This document shows positions 11,806 to 24,190 of a DNA stretch of 64,000 nt, in pieces (the first letter of the stretch is position 1; each line of letters starts with the position of its first letter). Source of the stretch: Salticus scenicus. Lineage: Eukaryota > Arthropoda > Arachnida > Araneae > Salticidae. The notes under the pieces were generated by a model. It was not told the DNA's origin, did not search any database, and saw only the letters and a list, made by a program, of their open reading frames with translations. Location of the stretch: assembly GCA_963930645.1 (NCBI GenBank), contig OZ005649.1, positions 79,852,626 to 79,916,625 of the forward strand, given 5' to 3'. The position numbers and the translations under genes are program-made.

Positions 11806-12590
11806 GACAGTGTCCGGAGATGAGAGAAGTCGTGTAAAGCCGCACCAGATTGTAAAAACGTGAGAAAAAGGGCGGCTTTGGCCTTTCTCACGGTTTTGTG
11901 AGGTCTAACTGGAATAGAGACAGTGTCCGAAAATGAGAGAAGTCGTGTAGAGCCGCAGCAGATTGTAAAAACGTGAGAGAAATGGCGGCTTTGGCCTTTA
12001 TCACGGTTTTGTGAGGTTTAACTGCAACGTTTCCGGCTGCAATCTATAAGAGACAGTGTCCGGAAATGAGAGAAGTCGTGTAGAGCCGCACCAGATTTTA
12101 AAAACGTGAGAAAAATGGCGGCTTTGGTTTTTCTCATGGTTCTGTGAAGTCTAACTGCAACGTTTCCGGCTGCAATATTTAAGAGACTGTGTCCGGAGAT
12201 GAGTGAAGTCGTGTAGAGCCGCACCCGATTGTTAAAACGTGAGAAAAATGGCGGCTTTTGCCTTTCTCACTGTTCTGTGAGGTTTAACTTCAAAAGAGAC
12301 AGTGTCCGGAGATTAGAGAAGTCGTGTAGAGCCGCACCAGATTGTAAAAACGTGAGAAAAATTGCGGCTTTGGCCTTTCTCACGGTTTTGTGAGGTCTAA
12401 CTGCAACGTTTCCGGCTGCAATCTTTAAGAGACAGTGTTCGGAGATGAGAGAAGTCGTGTAGAGCCGCACCAGATTGTAAAAACTTGAGAAAAATGGCAG
12501 CATTGGGCTTTCTCACGGTTTTGTGAGGTCTAACTGCAATAGAGACAGTCTCTGGAGATGACCGAAGTCGTGTAGAGCCGCACCAGATTT
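11806..12590. repeat. GC-richer minisatellite with 113- and 133-bp units and an internal hairpin
   Basis: The motif GACAGTGTCCGGAGATGAGA recurs at 11806, 11919, 12052, 12185, 12298, 12431 and 12544, giving intervals of 113, 133, 133, 113, 133 and 113 bp. The longer unit carries an extra block with CGTTTCCGGCTGCAA between two CTGCAA repeats, so the short form looks like a deletion between direct repeats. Each unit contains CGTGAGAAA and TTTCTCACG about 16 bp apart, a nine-pair stem, with GGC/GCC able to pair inside. Mutations in individual copies break the stem without compensation. Minus-strand open frames crossing several units are a by-product of unit lengths and are not called genes. Confidence 0.9.
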
Positions 12591-12641
12591 TAAAACAATA
12601 TACAGTATATAATTACTAATACTTCACATTAGCAAGTTAAT

Positions 12642-12815
12642 TGTATGATACATTATTTGTATCATACAAGGATGGAAAGCGTTTCGATGACGCGAATTCA
12701 ATGATTTTTGTTCACCCAAAAGTTTTCACTTCAAATGGAAAGCGTCAGCTGACGATGACGGGAGTTCAAAGATTTTTCTTCACCCAAAAGTGCTCAACGC
12801 GCCTAAAGAAGTTTT
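12642..12815. repeat. 10-bp perfect inverted repeat followed by a ~64-bp tandem duplication
   Basis: TGTATGATAC and GTATCATACA (12642-12651 and 12659-12668) can form a 10-pair hairpin with a 7-nt loop. Directly after it, a segment with ATGGAAAGCGT..GATGACG and TTTTT.TTCACCCAAAAGT is repeated twice (about 12673-12735 and 12738-12800). A long A-run follows. Confidence 0.7.
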
Positions 12816-12817
12816 CA

Positions 12818-12856
<39 letters not shown>

Positions 12857-13382
12857 AAAATATCTTAGGATACTGTATAGACAACGAAGGATTTTTTTTT
12901 TCTTAATTAATTGGCATCACCTCTATTAATTACACTACGTTGAAAAAAAAAAAGAAAAAAGTTGTGGCCTTATATATATATTTTTTTAATCATTATTATT
13001 CTATGGCCATGAATTTGATTTGAAGAATGGAAAAGAATTATTTTAACACTTAAAAACAAAACTATATATATATATGGCAAATATTACCTCTAAATTTTCC
13101 CCTTGCTGCAAATGTTCATGTTTCAGAATTTTTCCCATCTGTAGCCACTCAGAAGTTATTTAACAGTTAAAATGAACCTTTCCTCCCCTACAAATCAAAT
13201 TTATAGCCATAAAATTACCGAAAAGTGTTAAAAATAGGAGGACGTCCCCACAAAACGGTGGGTAATAGGACAAAATAGGGGTCATATTTGGATTCAAAGG
13301 GTCATTTTATATAAGAATTTGCAAAAATGATATTGGGGTCAACTTTTATACAGAGCAGTGTTATCTGAAAAACAGTAACTCA

Positions 13383-13440
13383 TCGACCTTTGAGAATCGA
13401 ACCCACGACCATTGTGTTATCAGCATGACGCTCTGACCAA
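13383..13440 (-). tRNA. tRNA-Ile(GAT)-like pseudogene fragment
   Basis: The minus strand reads AGAGCGTCATGCTGATAAC and later GGTCGTGGGTTCGATTCTC. This aligns with the anticodon arm (loop CTGATAA, anticodon GAT) and T arm/B box of a tRNA-Ile. The 5' acceptor half is missing and the 3' acceptor half has no partner. It is a pseudogene or SINE head rather than a working gene. Confidence 0.55.
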
Positions 13441-13672
13441 AAGTCAAAGAAAATTTTTGAAAAGTCATAGAACATGCTAGAAAATTCTAACAAAAAGGAT
13501 ATTATTCTCGATTGCTTTTTAAAATATTTTGAATATTTAAAATTTTTCATTTTATTTTCAAAAATAAAATATCTATATTTTTCTTTAAAATTTTCATCTT
13601 GTTGAAACTTTTGATTTTTGTAGCATGTTTCTGTAAGAATAAATTTTTATTTTATACTTTTTAGGGCTCCAC

Positions 13673-13699
<27 letters not shown>

Positions 13700-13703
<4 letters not shown>

Positions 13704-13923
13704 TCCTGTGTTAATATTTTTAACTTAACTTTTTATTTTGTAATTTTAAATAACTAAAAAAAAAAGCTTCTTAAAAAAACTCTAAAAACAATCTTAAGTT
13801 TCTGTGTCTATAAAGGAAAAATTTATTTTATCAATTGACACCTTTTTCATTAATTATCTGCAAATATTATCAAACCGGCACTTAGAGAATCAAACTCACA
13901 CCATCTAATCATCTGAACCAACA

Positions 13924-13958
<35 letters not shown>

Positions 13959-14101
13959 CTTACATTTTCTTTAAAGCGGAGATGTCTTGTTTATTAACGT
14001 AACACGAAGACATGATGACAAAATCCAATTTCAATAAAAAGCTCCCATAAGTCAAATTTCAATGAAAAAATCTTCTGATTAAAAGAGAAAAAAAAAAACT
14101 T

Positions 14102-14145
<44 letters not shown>

Positions 14146-14381
14146 CTTAAATTTTCATTTTGTGCTTTTTAGTAACTTGATAAAAAGCTGTTTAAAAAGC
14201 TCTTCAAAAATTCTTAGGATACTCAGTAGACAATGAAAAATTTTCTTTTATCAATTGACACATTTTCTGTTAATTGACTGGAAAAATTAACATGTCGGCC
14301 ATTCGAGGATTGAACTCACCACTCTTGCGTTGTCAGCATGACGCTCTAACAAACTGAACCAACAAAAAAATAAATGAATCG

Positions 14382-14412
<31 letters not shown>

Positions 14413-14510
14413 GTTTTGTTTATGTAGGGGCGCCTTGATTTTTAAAGTAACAGGAAGACGCGATGTCAAAACTCAAATTCAATAAAAAGCTTTTAAAAGG
14501 TAACACAGAT
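13700..14510. repeat. ~421-bp tandem duplication, each unit holding a minus-strand tRNA-like sequence
   Basis: The two units share TTATTTTGT/TTCATTTTGT..TTTTTAGTAACT, TTTTATCAATTGACAC.TTTT, GTAACA.GAAGAC..GATG.CAAAA and TTCAATAAAAAGCT in the same order. Each unit carries a minus-strand tRNA-like core: 13924-13876 is internally deleted, and 14365-14297 reads TTGGTTCAGTTTGTTAGAGC then CTGACAACGC (anticodon GAC position) and GAGTTCAATCC. The spacing of the cores is about 421 bp. The B box of the second copy is damaged. (TA)n tracts separate the units. Confidence 0.65.
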
Positions 14511-14930
14511 TAATCGCCTAATATGATATCTCAAAATATTCAATTCATTCGCATGGATCAAAATTTAATGATTATATGGCTGTTGCATACGATTTAAGAA
14601 ATGGTGGGTACCCTTATTTGTGTTTGGGTTAGAAAGTACAATAAAAAATATTTGGCCCATATACAGACAGATTATACCCATTTTTTTCAAAACCGTTTGA
14701 TATATTAGGCTTCAGACGATAAATATGTTTAACGTATTTCCCAGAATCAATTCATATTCTACGACCAGGTTACTACAACGCACAGATGCAAAGTATAAGA
14801 TTTCATTAGATATCATGGCTTAACCTTTTATGTATTGCATTATTAAACATACAAAATATATTTGAAAAAAAATTCTCTTTTTTAGTTTATTAGGAGTTTT
14901 TTATTTATTTATTTATTTATTTATTTTTTT

Positions 14931-15560
14931 AAATACATGCAATACAAATTATGCATATTACCTCATCATAGTCGTTAATGTTAATTTACTGAGATAGTAC
15001 TTTTGTGTACCATTGCTACTTACAGGTTGAAAAAGTTTTCAGGCCATAAAAATGTCTTTGGGTAATATAGGAATTACTTATAACGCACAGGAAAATCGTG
15101 AAACATGCCCAAGAAAAATAGCTCTATGAAATTCATTCTGGAACAAAGATAGCTACTTGTTGCATCTAGTGTCATGTAAAGAGATTAAAGTGAGGTATAT
15201 AAAAAAAATATATATATATATTTAAATACATCCAATACAAATTATGCATGTTACCTCACCATACTCATTAATGGTAATTTAGTGAGCTAGTACTTTAGTG
15301 TACCATTGCTATATACAGATCGAAAAAGTTTCCAGATCATTGAAAATGTGCGGAATGTATTTACATTTTATATGCTCTATAATTTTTCTAAGATTGATGA
15401 TAGATTCTTGAGGTAATATAGGAATTAATTATAACGCACGTGAAAATCGCGAAACATGCCAAGGATAAACAGCTCTAAAAAATCGTTTCTGGAAAAAAAA
15501 ATGGCTACATGTTGCATCTAGTACCCATGTAATGAGATTAAAGTGAGGTATATAAGTTCT
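14931..15560. repeat. Tandem duplication with 293-bp offset
   Basis: Starting at 14931 and again at 15224, the sequence AAATACAT.CAATACAAATTATG, then TTACCTCA.CATA, TGTACCATTGCTA, GGTAATATAGGAATTA, TATAACGCAC and GAGATTAAAGTGAGGTATAT recurs in order. The second copy carries about 80 extra bases in its middle. No coding frame is seen. Confidence 0.85.
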
Positions 15561-16420
15561 GTTATTTTAAATACATTTGACATTTCTTTCATAAAATTCA
15601 TTTTATATACCTTTTAAACTAATGATATTTCATTCACAATCCTTTTGCTTTTTAACGAATGATATTTTAAACTAAACTTCAGTAGATAAATGGTTAAACC
15701 ACTATATCGAGTGTAAAAATAGTATTGAAATATCTTAAGTTAATATTAAGGTAGTATTTCTTAATTTTAAAAAAAAATTGTGTACAAATGATTGGTTTCG
15801 TTAGAAAATCTGAAAAATCTGTACCCATTCGTGCCTAGCGTCCCAAAATTGGAACATTTGAATTTCCATAAATTAAACAAAAAAATGATATTTATTTATT
15901 TTTTATTTATTTATTTATTTTAAACAAACATTTTACACCATTTACTATAATTAAACATAATATAGAGAAGAAAAAACAACGGTTCAATCACAAATGGATC
16001 AATATAATCTTTATTTTCTATCGTGTCTTAAAAAAAAAAAAAAAAAAAAAAAAAGTTGTTCAATAACTTTAATTAGTGAAAAAAATCGTTTTACCATTCG
16101 TCTATGCCTTCTTTAAAAACCATTAAAATAATCATTTCTGATAATCAATTTAAGTAATTTTAAAACTTAAAACAGGAATTACTTATTTTTATTGCATTAT
16201 GGTAATAATAAATAAAATAAACGCATGCACAATAACAATAGTAAAGACTGTAAAATAAATTTTAAATACGATTTTTTAAAGTATGAAAACAGCTTCATTT
16301 AATTCATTTTTATCGAATATGCAACGATTTTTTATATATTTTTTTAACTCTCAATAGCACCAATCGATTTCCTATTCAAAAAATAAAATAGACACGAACG
16401 CATTGAAATTGACGACTGAA
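15561..16420. other. AT-rich non-coding DNA
   Basis: Contains (TTTA)n near 15890-15920 and poly(A) near 16030-16053. Nothing else is supported. Confidence 0.5.
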
Positions 16421-16463
16421 ATCTGCATTGCGTGTGTTATGTATAGATTAAATACAGCCTGTG

Positions 16464-16605
16464 ATTTGCATCAGCAGACTAAGAAAATTAGTCCTGTAAT
16501 ATTAAACACGCCTATAAATAGATTCTGTCATTGATTAACAGCGAATAACATCACCCTGCTACGCTTTGCCAATTATCTTAGACACGCAAGCGTGTCTTCC
16601 TTATC
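16464..16605. promoter_or_regulatory. Candidate cis-regulatory cluster
   Basis: Within 142 bp of locally less AT-rich DNA there is an exact POU octamer ATTTGCAT (16464-16471) and an exact MEF2-type site CTATAAATAG (16512-16521). There is also TGATTAAC (16532-16539), CCAAT (16569-16573), and two GATA-type cores on the minus strand (TTATCT at 16573, TTATC at 16601). A perfect palindrome GACACGCAAGCGTGTC lies at 16581-16596. No transposon end is visible here. Such motifs arise by chance, so this is only a candidate; cross-species conservation would be decisive. Confidence 0.25.
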
Positions 16606-16659
16606 ATACCTATGATTTGTGAGAACGAACTATTTTTGAGATAATGCTGCGAATTTCTC

Positions 16660-17473
16660 TATATTAATGTTCTCATCATTTCACATATATATAGCTATAT
16701 TTCAGTTGTTTTAAATGTTTGTAAACCTCTTAGTATTTAATAATGCAATTTAAATTTTCAAATAATTAAAATCTAGGTAATGTCTATTTGCAGAAATCGA
16801 GAAAAAAATTAAATTGTTTTGACAAAGTATAAATTTATTTTATTTTCTTAAAGAAAACAAAATTAATATAATTTTAATTCAATAATTTTAGAAATAAAAT
16901 TAATTTTCTTATTTGTTTTAGTGTAATATGAAAATCTTTGTATGATTAAATATAAAATAAAAATATATTACAATAAGTTTGGATAATGTGATATTGAAAG
17001 TGTTTAAATTTGCTTTTTAAAGTTGCCAGGTAAACCAACAAAAGTTTAAACTGTTAATGGATTGTCCGAATTCCTCTATACAAAAAAGATAAATGGTCGG
17101 AACAGGATGAATAATTAGAATAATAACTTCGACACGATATAAGTTGTTATCATGGCAATTCATTGTCATTCAAGTTACAATCATAATGTCATGTTAAAAT
17201 AATAAACTCTCTATGTGTTGAAATATGTTTGAATTTCAGGAGAATATGAAAATATGAAATTTTCCACATTTCGAAAGCGAACTCTGCCAGAAAGGCCAAC
17301 TGTTCCTAAAATTGTGCCAATTGTCCCTAAAAAAAAAAAAAAAAAAAAAAAAAAAGCTCTCGTCAAGACCAAAATTTTAGTTGTTCAACTAGATGTCTTG
17401 ACAGTATTTATATCTATATCTATCTATCTACCTCTCTCTCTCTCTCTTGTATATATATATATATATGTACGTA
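16660..17473. other. AT-rich non-coding DNA with poly(A) and (TATC)n
   Basis: Contains poly(A) at 17331-17355 and TATC/CTCT simple repeats at 17405-17450, followed by (TA)n. No gene is supported. Confidence 0.5.
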
Positions 17474-18129
17474 CAGTTTCCCACAAGTCTGTAGACATTT
17501 TAAAAATTCCTAAAAGTTCAAGAAATTAGAGTTGAACATGACTTGCGAAAATGTTATTGTCGTTAAGATAGATTTTTTTTTTTTTTTTTAAAGAAAAATT
17601 TAATCGTTAAAATTTTCATTGATAGAGGGCGTTCTGCGTGAGTAAGTCACACATTTCTTTAAAAAACTATATTTATTTGCATACAAATGTTTAAAGGCAT
17701 ATAAACCCTACTCTATGTGTCTTCCATCACCACAAATGGTAGTTTTCAAACGAGTTACAACACCACTCAGGGCAGCTTCAGTCGACGGTACTTATCTAAA
17801 GTAAAACATCTTCACCTACAAAGTTTTATCCGCCAAGTCTGTATTGCGATTAAAACTTCATGCATACGAAAGTAAGAGACAAAAAAAAAGAATAGACTGT
17901 GCTAATCATAAAATGGTGCAAGTTATAAGACTCGTATTTCCATATTTCTCGTTACACACCGGTGCAGCGCCCTCTATCGATGGAAAACGTAACTATATTT
18001 TTCTTTGCAAAGGAAAAAAAAAAAAAAAAAAAAAAAAACTCCTTCACGAGCATAACATTTTGGGTTAACGTTCAATTCTATCAATTTTTAAGAATTGTTA
18101 AAATGTCTACAAATTTACAGGACACCTGG
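17474..18129 (-). mobile_element. Internally deleted mariner-like element (656 bp)
   Basis: The ends are inverted repeats of about 160 bp (17474-17631 and 17968-18129), flanked by TA on both sides. Matching landmarks are TGTAGACATTTTAA, ATTGAAC/GTTGAAC, AAAATGTTAT and GATAGAGGGCG, and an A- or T-run sits at the same place in each arm. Between the arms, the minus strand reads ALSGVVTRLKTTICGDGRHI followed by a stop. This resembles the C-terminus of Tc1/mariner transposases of the long-inverted-repeat type. The catalytic domain is gone, so the copy is non-autonomous. Confidence 0.75.
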
Positions 18130-18131
18130 TA

Positions 18132-19876
18132 TATTAGCATATGAAAATAGAACATAGCTATAAAGACTGAGTTTGGTATTAATTTGTTATTTAAAATATT
18201 TCAAAATCAAACAGTATTTCTTGAAAAACAAAAAAAATGATATGGGGTAGGTGCTCCATTGACTAGCATACTCCAGTAATTGACATCTATCCCAAAATAA
18301 TTAATAAATAAGAAAAATAATAAAATAATATATTTTACATATAAGAATTTTAACATTTTATGTCAAGCACTAGAGCATAGGGTGCTAATAACTGGTAAAA
18401 TGAATAACTGGCTGTGTCAAACACTGGAACATTGAGTGGGTGTCAAATAAAAATTCATAAAAAAATTATCAAATGTATATATTTTAACATATATGTGATT
18501 CTGAATGCCTTTCATGCCATATGTACTAACTTAATATTTCTAAAAATATTTTCTGGTGACTAGATTATTAAAAACATCAGAGATTACTCTAAAAGTGCCA
18601 ATCACTGGTACACTTACCCTAGTTTTAATCTGATAATATTAATAATAAATGTATGAAAACTTACAGTATCTCACAAATTACAAGTAAAAGGTTTAATTAT
18701 ATTTTTCCTATATATATGTATTTAATGAGAAAAAAACAAAACAATAACTTACTGTAGCATTATCGCATTCAGCCGAAACAAAATAATTCCCAACGACTAA
18801 TGGACAAAAAGGTATAAATAAAGGAGAAATTTAATGATCGGTGAAATGATCTCCTACAACTAGGATGCTAAAATTAGCAACTGCCAAAGACTACACTATA
18901 GTTCGTTACATCTAACAAAGTATAAAAGAAACATATTAGATACTTTTATTAATTGGATATACGTGATTGTTTTAAATATATCATAATATTTCGGTTTGAT
19001 TAAAATAAATATGAAATATACAGTATTATTTTTAAACAGGTACAAATATTTATTGTTATGTTTTATGTAAATAAATTTGATTAATTAATTATTTTATTTT
19101 AATTGAAATTCTGGCTGCCTTTTAGCATCCCCCCTCCTAATCTATGTTATAACGAACGTACACTATTTGCGACAGCCCCTTACAGGTGCATATAAATTTC
19201 ATGTTTATTTGGCAACAAGTGGTGCCGCTATTTTATAAAAACATCAGTTTTGTTACGATTAGTTATATTTAGCCACATTTATTTGTTCTAGTTCTTACAT
19301 TCTTATATTAAAATTATACGTAAAAATATGTTTACACCACTATTAATTTTACATCATATTATTAAAAAAATGCATGAATAAACAGTTAGAAAGTGACTTA
19401 ATTATCATGAAATATAAAAGTTAATAAAAATGTAGGAGAAATATATATATATATATTATCAAAATAATTTTTATTTTATCGAAAAAGCAGTTATTTTTAA
19501 ATTGCAAGAACTGAAATAAAACATCCTATTTTATTCAGTTTCAAATAACTGAATGATTCCATCATTCAGAGAGAGTTGCCATCAAAATCGATCAAGCATT
19601 TTCCTAGAAGACAAGATTTCTGCAATATATTGTCCCAGGCTAAGACCCAGTCTCAGATCCCAGGCTAACACACACTAAGGGTCTTCTATGCTAAATCTAT
19701 ACCAAAGAAATTTTAAGAAATGAATATATTAAGCGATGCGTGTGAATAAAATACAGCTACTGCATGTCCTTATACGGTAGAATAGATTAAAGTAAGTCCT
19801 GTCGTACTAAATTAAATTCTGTTTTGTGCAGAAACTTATATATATTACTTTTAGAGGAAAAAAAACTCAGGATTAT

Positions 19877-19934
<58 letters not shown>

Positions 19935-21332
19935 ATTTTTTAACAATTTATACTTTGAAAAAAAAAATATGTATATATATATATCATTATTAATAATATT
20001 ATTTTTTAATATTACTTTTCAATTTATCAGAATAATAGTTACAATATATATATTACACTTCATATATGATAGAATACAAACAAAAAAAGAAAATATTTCA
20101 CTACATACTAAGTCAATAAATACACTGAAAACTTTTATTTTTAATACAGCTAAAATTATAATACTTAATGAAGTTATAATATAGCTGTGATACCTAATAA
20201 CAAACAGATAAATATAAAACCTCAACTGAAAATACGTTACAACAGATTCTTTTCATTTTTAATCTGAATGGTATCATTTCTAAGTGCATAAAATATTCGT
20301 ATACTTTATGAATAAGCAGTGTATTTTAGTCTCATTATAAAGAATAAATACATACCTATGGATTTCCTAATGAAATTTTCCAGAAGAATCCAGATATTTA
20401 TGGATCTTAAATGTCTTTTGACTATGCTGTGCTATCATTATGAACTAATTAGCTCTGTATTTTATTGCTGTTTATTTTCTGCAATGAGCTTCAGAATTGT
20501 ATTTATGGGTATGTATTTCTGCCTAATTAGGGAAAATTTAGGCAATGTTTCTAAACCCATATAATTTATGTTTTAATTTGTTTTTCCTAACAAGTACAAA
20601 ATGAAATGTCTTCTGGGAAGTTCTAAAAATGTTTTATAATTTTCGTTTTCTCTACAAACACAGAATATTAAATCTAAACAAGTTATTTTATGTTAAAATA
20701 ATTTTAGGTAAATCTTGTATTGCAAGACAAAGAAAAATAAAGCTAAGAAAGAAAAAAAGAAAGCTTAATGCTTATTTAATATCGGAAGATATATTTATAT
20801 TATTTTTTAACAATCCCTTATTATACAGCAAGGTTCAACAAGTTAGTTTTTAGCTCTCGTTTATAATTGATATATGTAAGGATGTATCGCTGAAAATATT
20901 TTAGCAATACGTTTTAATTATACTAGGTGGTCATAATATGGTGCAGATTTAGCACTTCTTTTTTATATAATAAATTTTGCACTAAAATTATCAAAAAAAA
21001 ATTAAGAAAAACATATTAGTAAATAAAGTATCAAAAATATTTTGTTACTCATTATTGAAAGTGCTGTGCATGTAGTTCATGGACAATACACATAGGGAAA
21101 CAATATTTCTAGTTTACAATATTTTCTTTTTTATGTATTTTTCCGAAATGTTCTATTATAATATACAATAATATAATATCTACAAAATTCTTAAGAATAA
21201 TATTAATGTTCCCTAATTCTTGATGAACACACACACACACACAAATATATATATACACAATGCGGGAAAAAAAAAAAAAGTACATGTCCGGTTCCTTTTT
21301 TGCCATAAATTGTGCCATAAACTGTGTCGGTA
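18132..21332. other. AT-rich non-coding DNA
   Basis: A (TA)n tract of about 50 bp lies at 19879-19931 and a (CA)n tract near 21227-21242. Short open frames here (for example 20319-20564 and 20629-20853 on the plus strand) have no recognisable domain and AT-driven composition. I do not call them genes. Confidence 0.45.
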
Positions 21333-21696
21333 TTAATCAATCACAGACGACCTTTCCCTATAATATTATCATGCAGCTCGCCTCGTAGTCTTTTAGAGTA
21401 AGGCTGTATGTTCTTTCCTCTCGACAGCCAGTATTTCGATCATTTGTTAAAAGTTTGAGAAACTACATAGGTATTCCCACTCCACACCGTGGTATGAAGC
21501 TTAAAATTGAAGTGAAATATTCTGCTTTGAATCTGCTAGATAATGAGACTCTGTGATTGATGTAGCCAGAGATCTGCCAGATGATTCTACATGTAGCCAC
21601 ATGCAGTCATCTGACAGATGAAGCCAGAGGTCCATAATTAAACGGTTGCAGATGGCAATAAAATGTAAAAAGGGAAAGATCGTCTGTGATTGACTA
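21333..21696. mobile_element. MITE with ~25-bp terminal inverted repeats
   Basis: The left end reads TCAATCACAGACGACCTTTC and the right end, reverse-complemented, reads TCAATCACAGACGATCTTTC, one difference apart. The ~360-bp interior has no coding. It holds a second imperfect inverted repeat around ATCTG(C/A)CAGAT (21570-21635). Flanking TAAT/ACTA leave the target duplication unclear, so the superfamily is not assigned. Confidence 0.65.
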
Positions 21697-21812
21697 ACAC
21701 CACGTGTCATCACTGGGTTTCGATACATTTTTATGGCGGAAACGGTAACTGACATGTAAAGTTCTTTTTCTTTTTTGGCCGCTCAAGTGTAAAGATTCTT
21801 TTTTTGCCGTTA

Positions 21813-21851
<39 letters not shown>

Positions 21852-21852
<1 letters not shown>

Positions 21853-24068
21853 TAGCAGACCCGGCCACGCGTTGCTGTGACTAAGTTATACGTTGAATTA
21901 TACGGCTGTAAACTATTTAGTACAGTCAAATTATTATTTACGAACAAAGACGAAAACGTTGTAGCCGATGTAAAAACCCACAGGGTTGAGATTTGAAACT
22001 TAGGTCAAAATTTGGAAGCGATTGATAAAAATTTTCGTAGTGTTGATATTAAGCACAAATTAATTTTATTGTAGGGTCCTATAAATTTTAATGGAGAAGT
22101 GATATGTATTATTTCTAATGCTACTTTGGATAAAATTGCTAAAATGACTAATATATAAATTAAATTCTATTAAAATAAAAGTATAAAAGAAACAGACGAT
22201 TTTAAAATCAATTAGGAGTGAAATATAATATATGCTATAATGGATAATTTTACTATAAAATGACCTCATCATTTTAAATATTTTAAAGAGGGCAACAGCT
22301 GTAGTTATAAAAAGGAAAACAATAAGGCTAAACCAGAAAAATAAGTAAATTTGATAAATATTTTAAAACTTTAAAATTGGAAATCTTATGAAATATTGGA
22401 CATTTAAAGTAAATACATGTATCATTTTAAATAGAAAAAGATTTTGGAAAAGTTTAGTGTATTTTAACGAAGTGATGAGAAGTTTTTGAGTATGTTAAAA
22501 TTTTAATAGTAAATTCAAGTAATAAAGATGGGAAACATTGAGGATTAAGATAAGAATAATTATAAGATTAAAAAAAAAAAAAAAAAAAAAAAAGAAAACT
22601 TTTTATATACCATGCTTTTAAATTTTAATATAATAATAATATACTAATTAAAAGGAAAATGATAAATATTCTATCATAGTTTGAAGTCAAATTTGTTTTC
22701 AAATGTCTAAATAAAATATCTGATGTAAGATACTAATATTTTGCAGCGGAATAGATTTCATTTCTGTCATCCTTGGCGAAAAAAAAAAGAATATCGCCAA
22801 ATTATCTGGCGAAAATATTTAATTCCTTTCAAAAATCATGGTTATTTTAACAACTTATATTAAAAGAGTAATGAATAATATGAAACATATTACATGTCAT
22901 ACATACGTACAATGAATAATACATATTACATTTCGTACAATGCATACATCTAGCATGTATATTTTTGTGTTACGCTTTTGATCACCAAATAATAATAATA
23001 ATAATAATAAAAAGCCAAGGGCGACAGAGTTTTGAAATTTAAAATTAAAATTTTGTCAATTTGACAGCAAAATAATTCAATCTAACAACCGCGATAACTA
23101 ATACATATCTATTCCCAAATATAAGGATTAAAATCGGGAAATAAATTTCCTCGATTTTTAATAATTTCTTACAAAAAATCCAGTGGGCAATTAACATAGG
23201 AAATCTTTTTCTTGGCTGCACAGACGGTCAGTGAGTCACAGTTCGCTTGCGTATAGAACTCATAGATATAGTATAGCATATATAGAATAGAGTGATCATT
23301 GGGGAGAAAAAGGTTATTCCTCTTCATTTGGGAAAAGACGACGTTTTTACCAAAATATGGCCGTCTTTCCCCGAGTGAATACACACGGGAATACATACTA
23401 ATATTTTAGCAAATAAAATTTATGAATAATTTATTTGCTAAAGGGGAATGTAAGACTCCAGATACAGTTTCAAATTCATATTTCTTTCTTTCTTTTCTTT
23501 TTTTTTTTTTTTTCAATACCACTTAATGGCTGTTTCCAAAGCTTTTATTTATTTTTTTTTTTTTTCGGCATCAAAAATCTTTGTACGATAACATGGGGAT
23601 GAGAAATCTATATATGTTACTATATCTAAGATAGAACTACATTAGCACTTTATCAATGTGTATAAAATCTTTAAATTGATTATGACGTCAATTTTCGTGA
23701 GATGCATCATTTAACTTTTTATAATTTTTTAACGTTCACGTTTGATTAAATGTATTTATTTTTATGTCGAAAGAAAATAAACACGTATTTTTATTTTATT
23801 TTATTTTATTTATTTATTTTTTTTTTTTTGGCAACAATTAAATTAATGGAACTCACAGATATTTTGGAGCAACTTTAATAAAGGTCTATAATTAACAAAT
23901 AATTGCAATAAAACAATATTGTGACAATAAATTGAGATAAAAACTATCCTATCTCTCAAGTTGGACCAAATTGCACACAGTGTGCAAAATTTCATTAAAA
24001 TCGGTTCCTTAGTTTAGGAGTTTACCCCGGACAAACATCGTGACACGTAATTTATATATATATACAGA
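21852..24068 (-). mobile_element. Non-autonomous Helitron, copy 1 (2217 bp)
   Basis: Read on the minus strand the element starts A|TCTGTATATATATA, passes CGATGTTTGTCCGGGGTAAA and ends GGCCGGGTCTGCTAG|T. Both junctions fit Helitron rules: A|TC at the 5' end, CTAG|T at the 3' end, no target duplication, insertion into an AT-repeat. The same 5' and 3' neighbourhoods are common in insect Helitrons. The interior is non-coding. A 75-codon frame on the minus strand (23396-23169) is shared with copy 2, but most of its few differences change the amino acid, so it is not under constraint. Internal features include the foldback CGCCAAATTATCTGGCG near 22797. Confidence 0.75.
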
Positions 24069-24190
24069 TATATATATATATATACATACATATATTTTAA
24101 TCTAATTTTAAAATGTGTGATTTTGCTCTAATTACTCATGTTGAGGTACCTAAACACGACTATTAAAATTTTCCATCATCTGTTGATGTG

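Noticed and set aside
12018..12503. Minus-strand open frames of 68 and 78 codons with repeated peptide blocks
   Set aside because: They are read through the 113/133-bp minisatellite; unit lengths not divisible by three break the frame in neighbouring units.
19879..19931. Long (TA)n tracts here and at 13926, 14104, 21818, 28951, 33033 and 58527
   Set aside because: Simple sequence; useful as insertion targets of Helitrons and mariners but not a feature with its own function.
20319..20853. Plus-strand frames of 81 and 74 codons
   Set aside because: Hydrophobic, AT-driven composition, no domain, no supporting context such as splice sites or promoter.
23169..23396. A 75-codon minus-strand frame shared with 42048-42275
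   Set aside because: It lies inside the two Helitron copies; about three of roughly five differences change the amino acid, there is no known domain, and identity is no higher than in the surrounding non-coding sequence.
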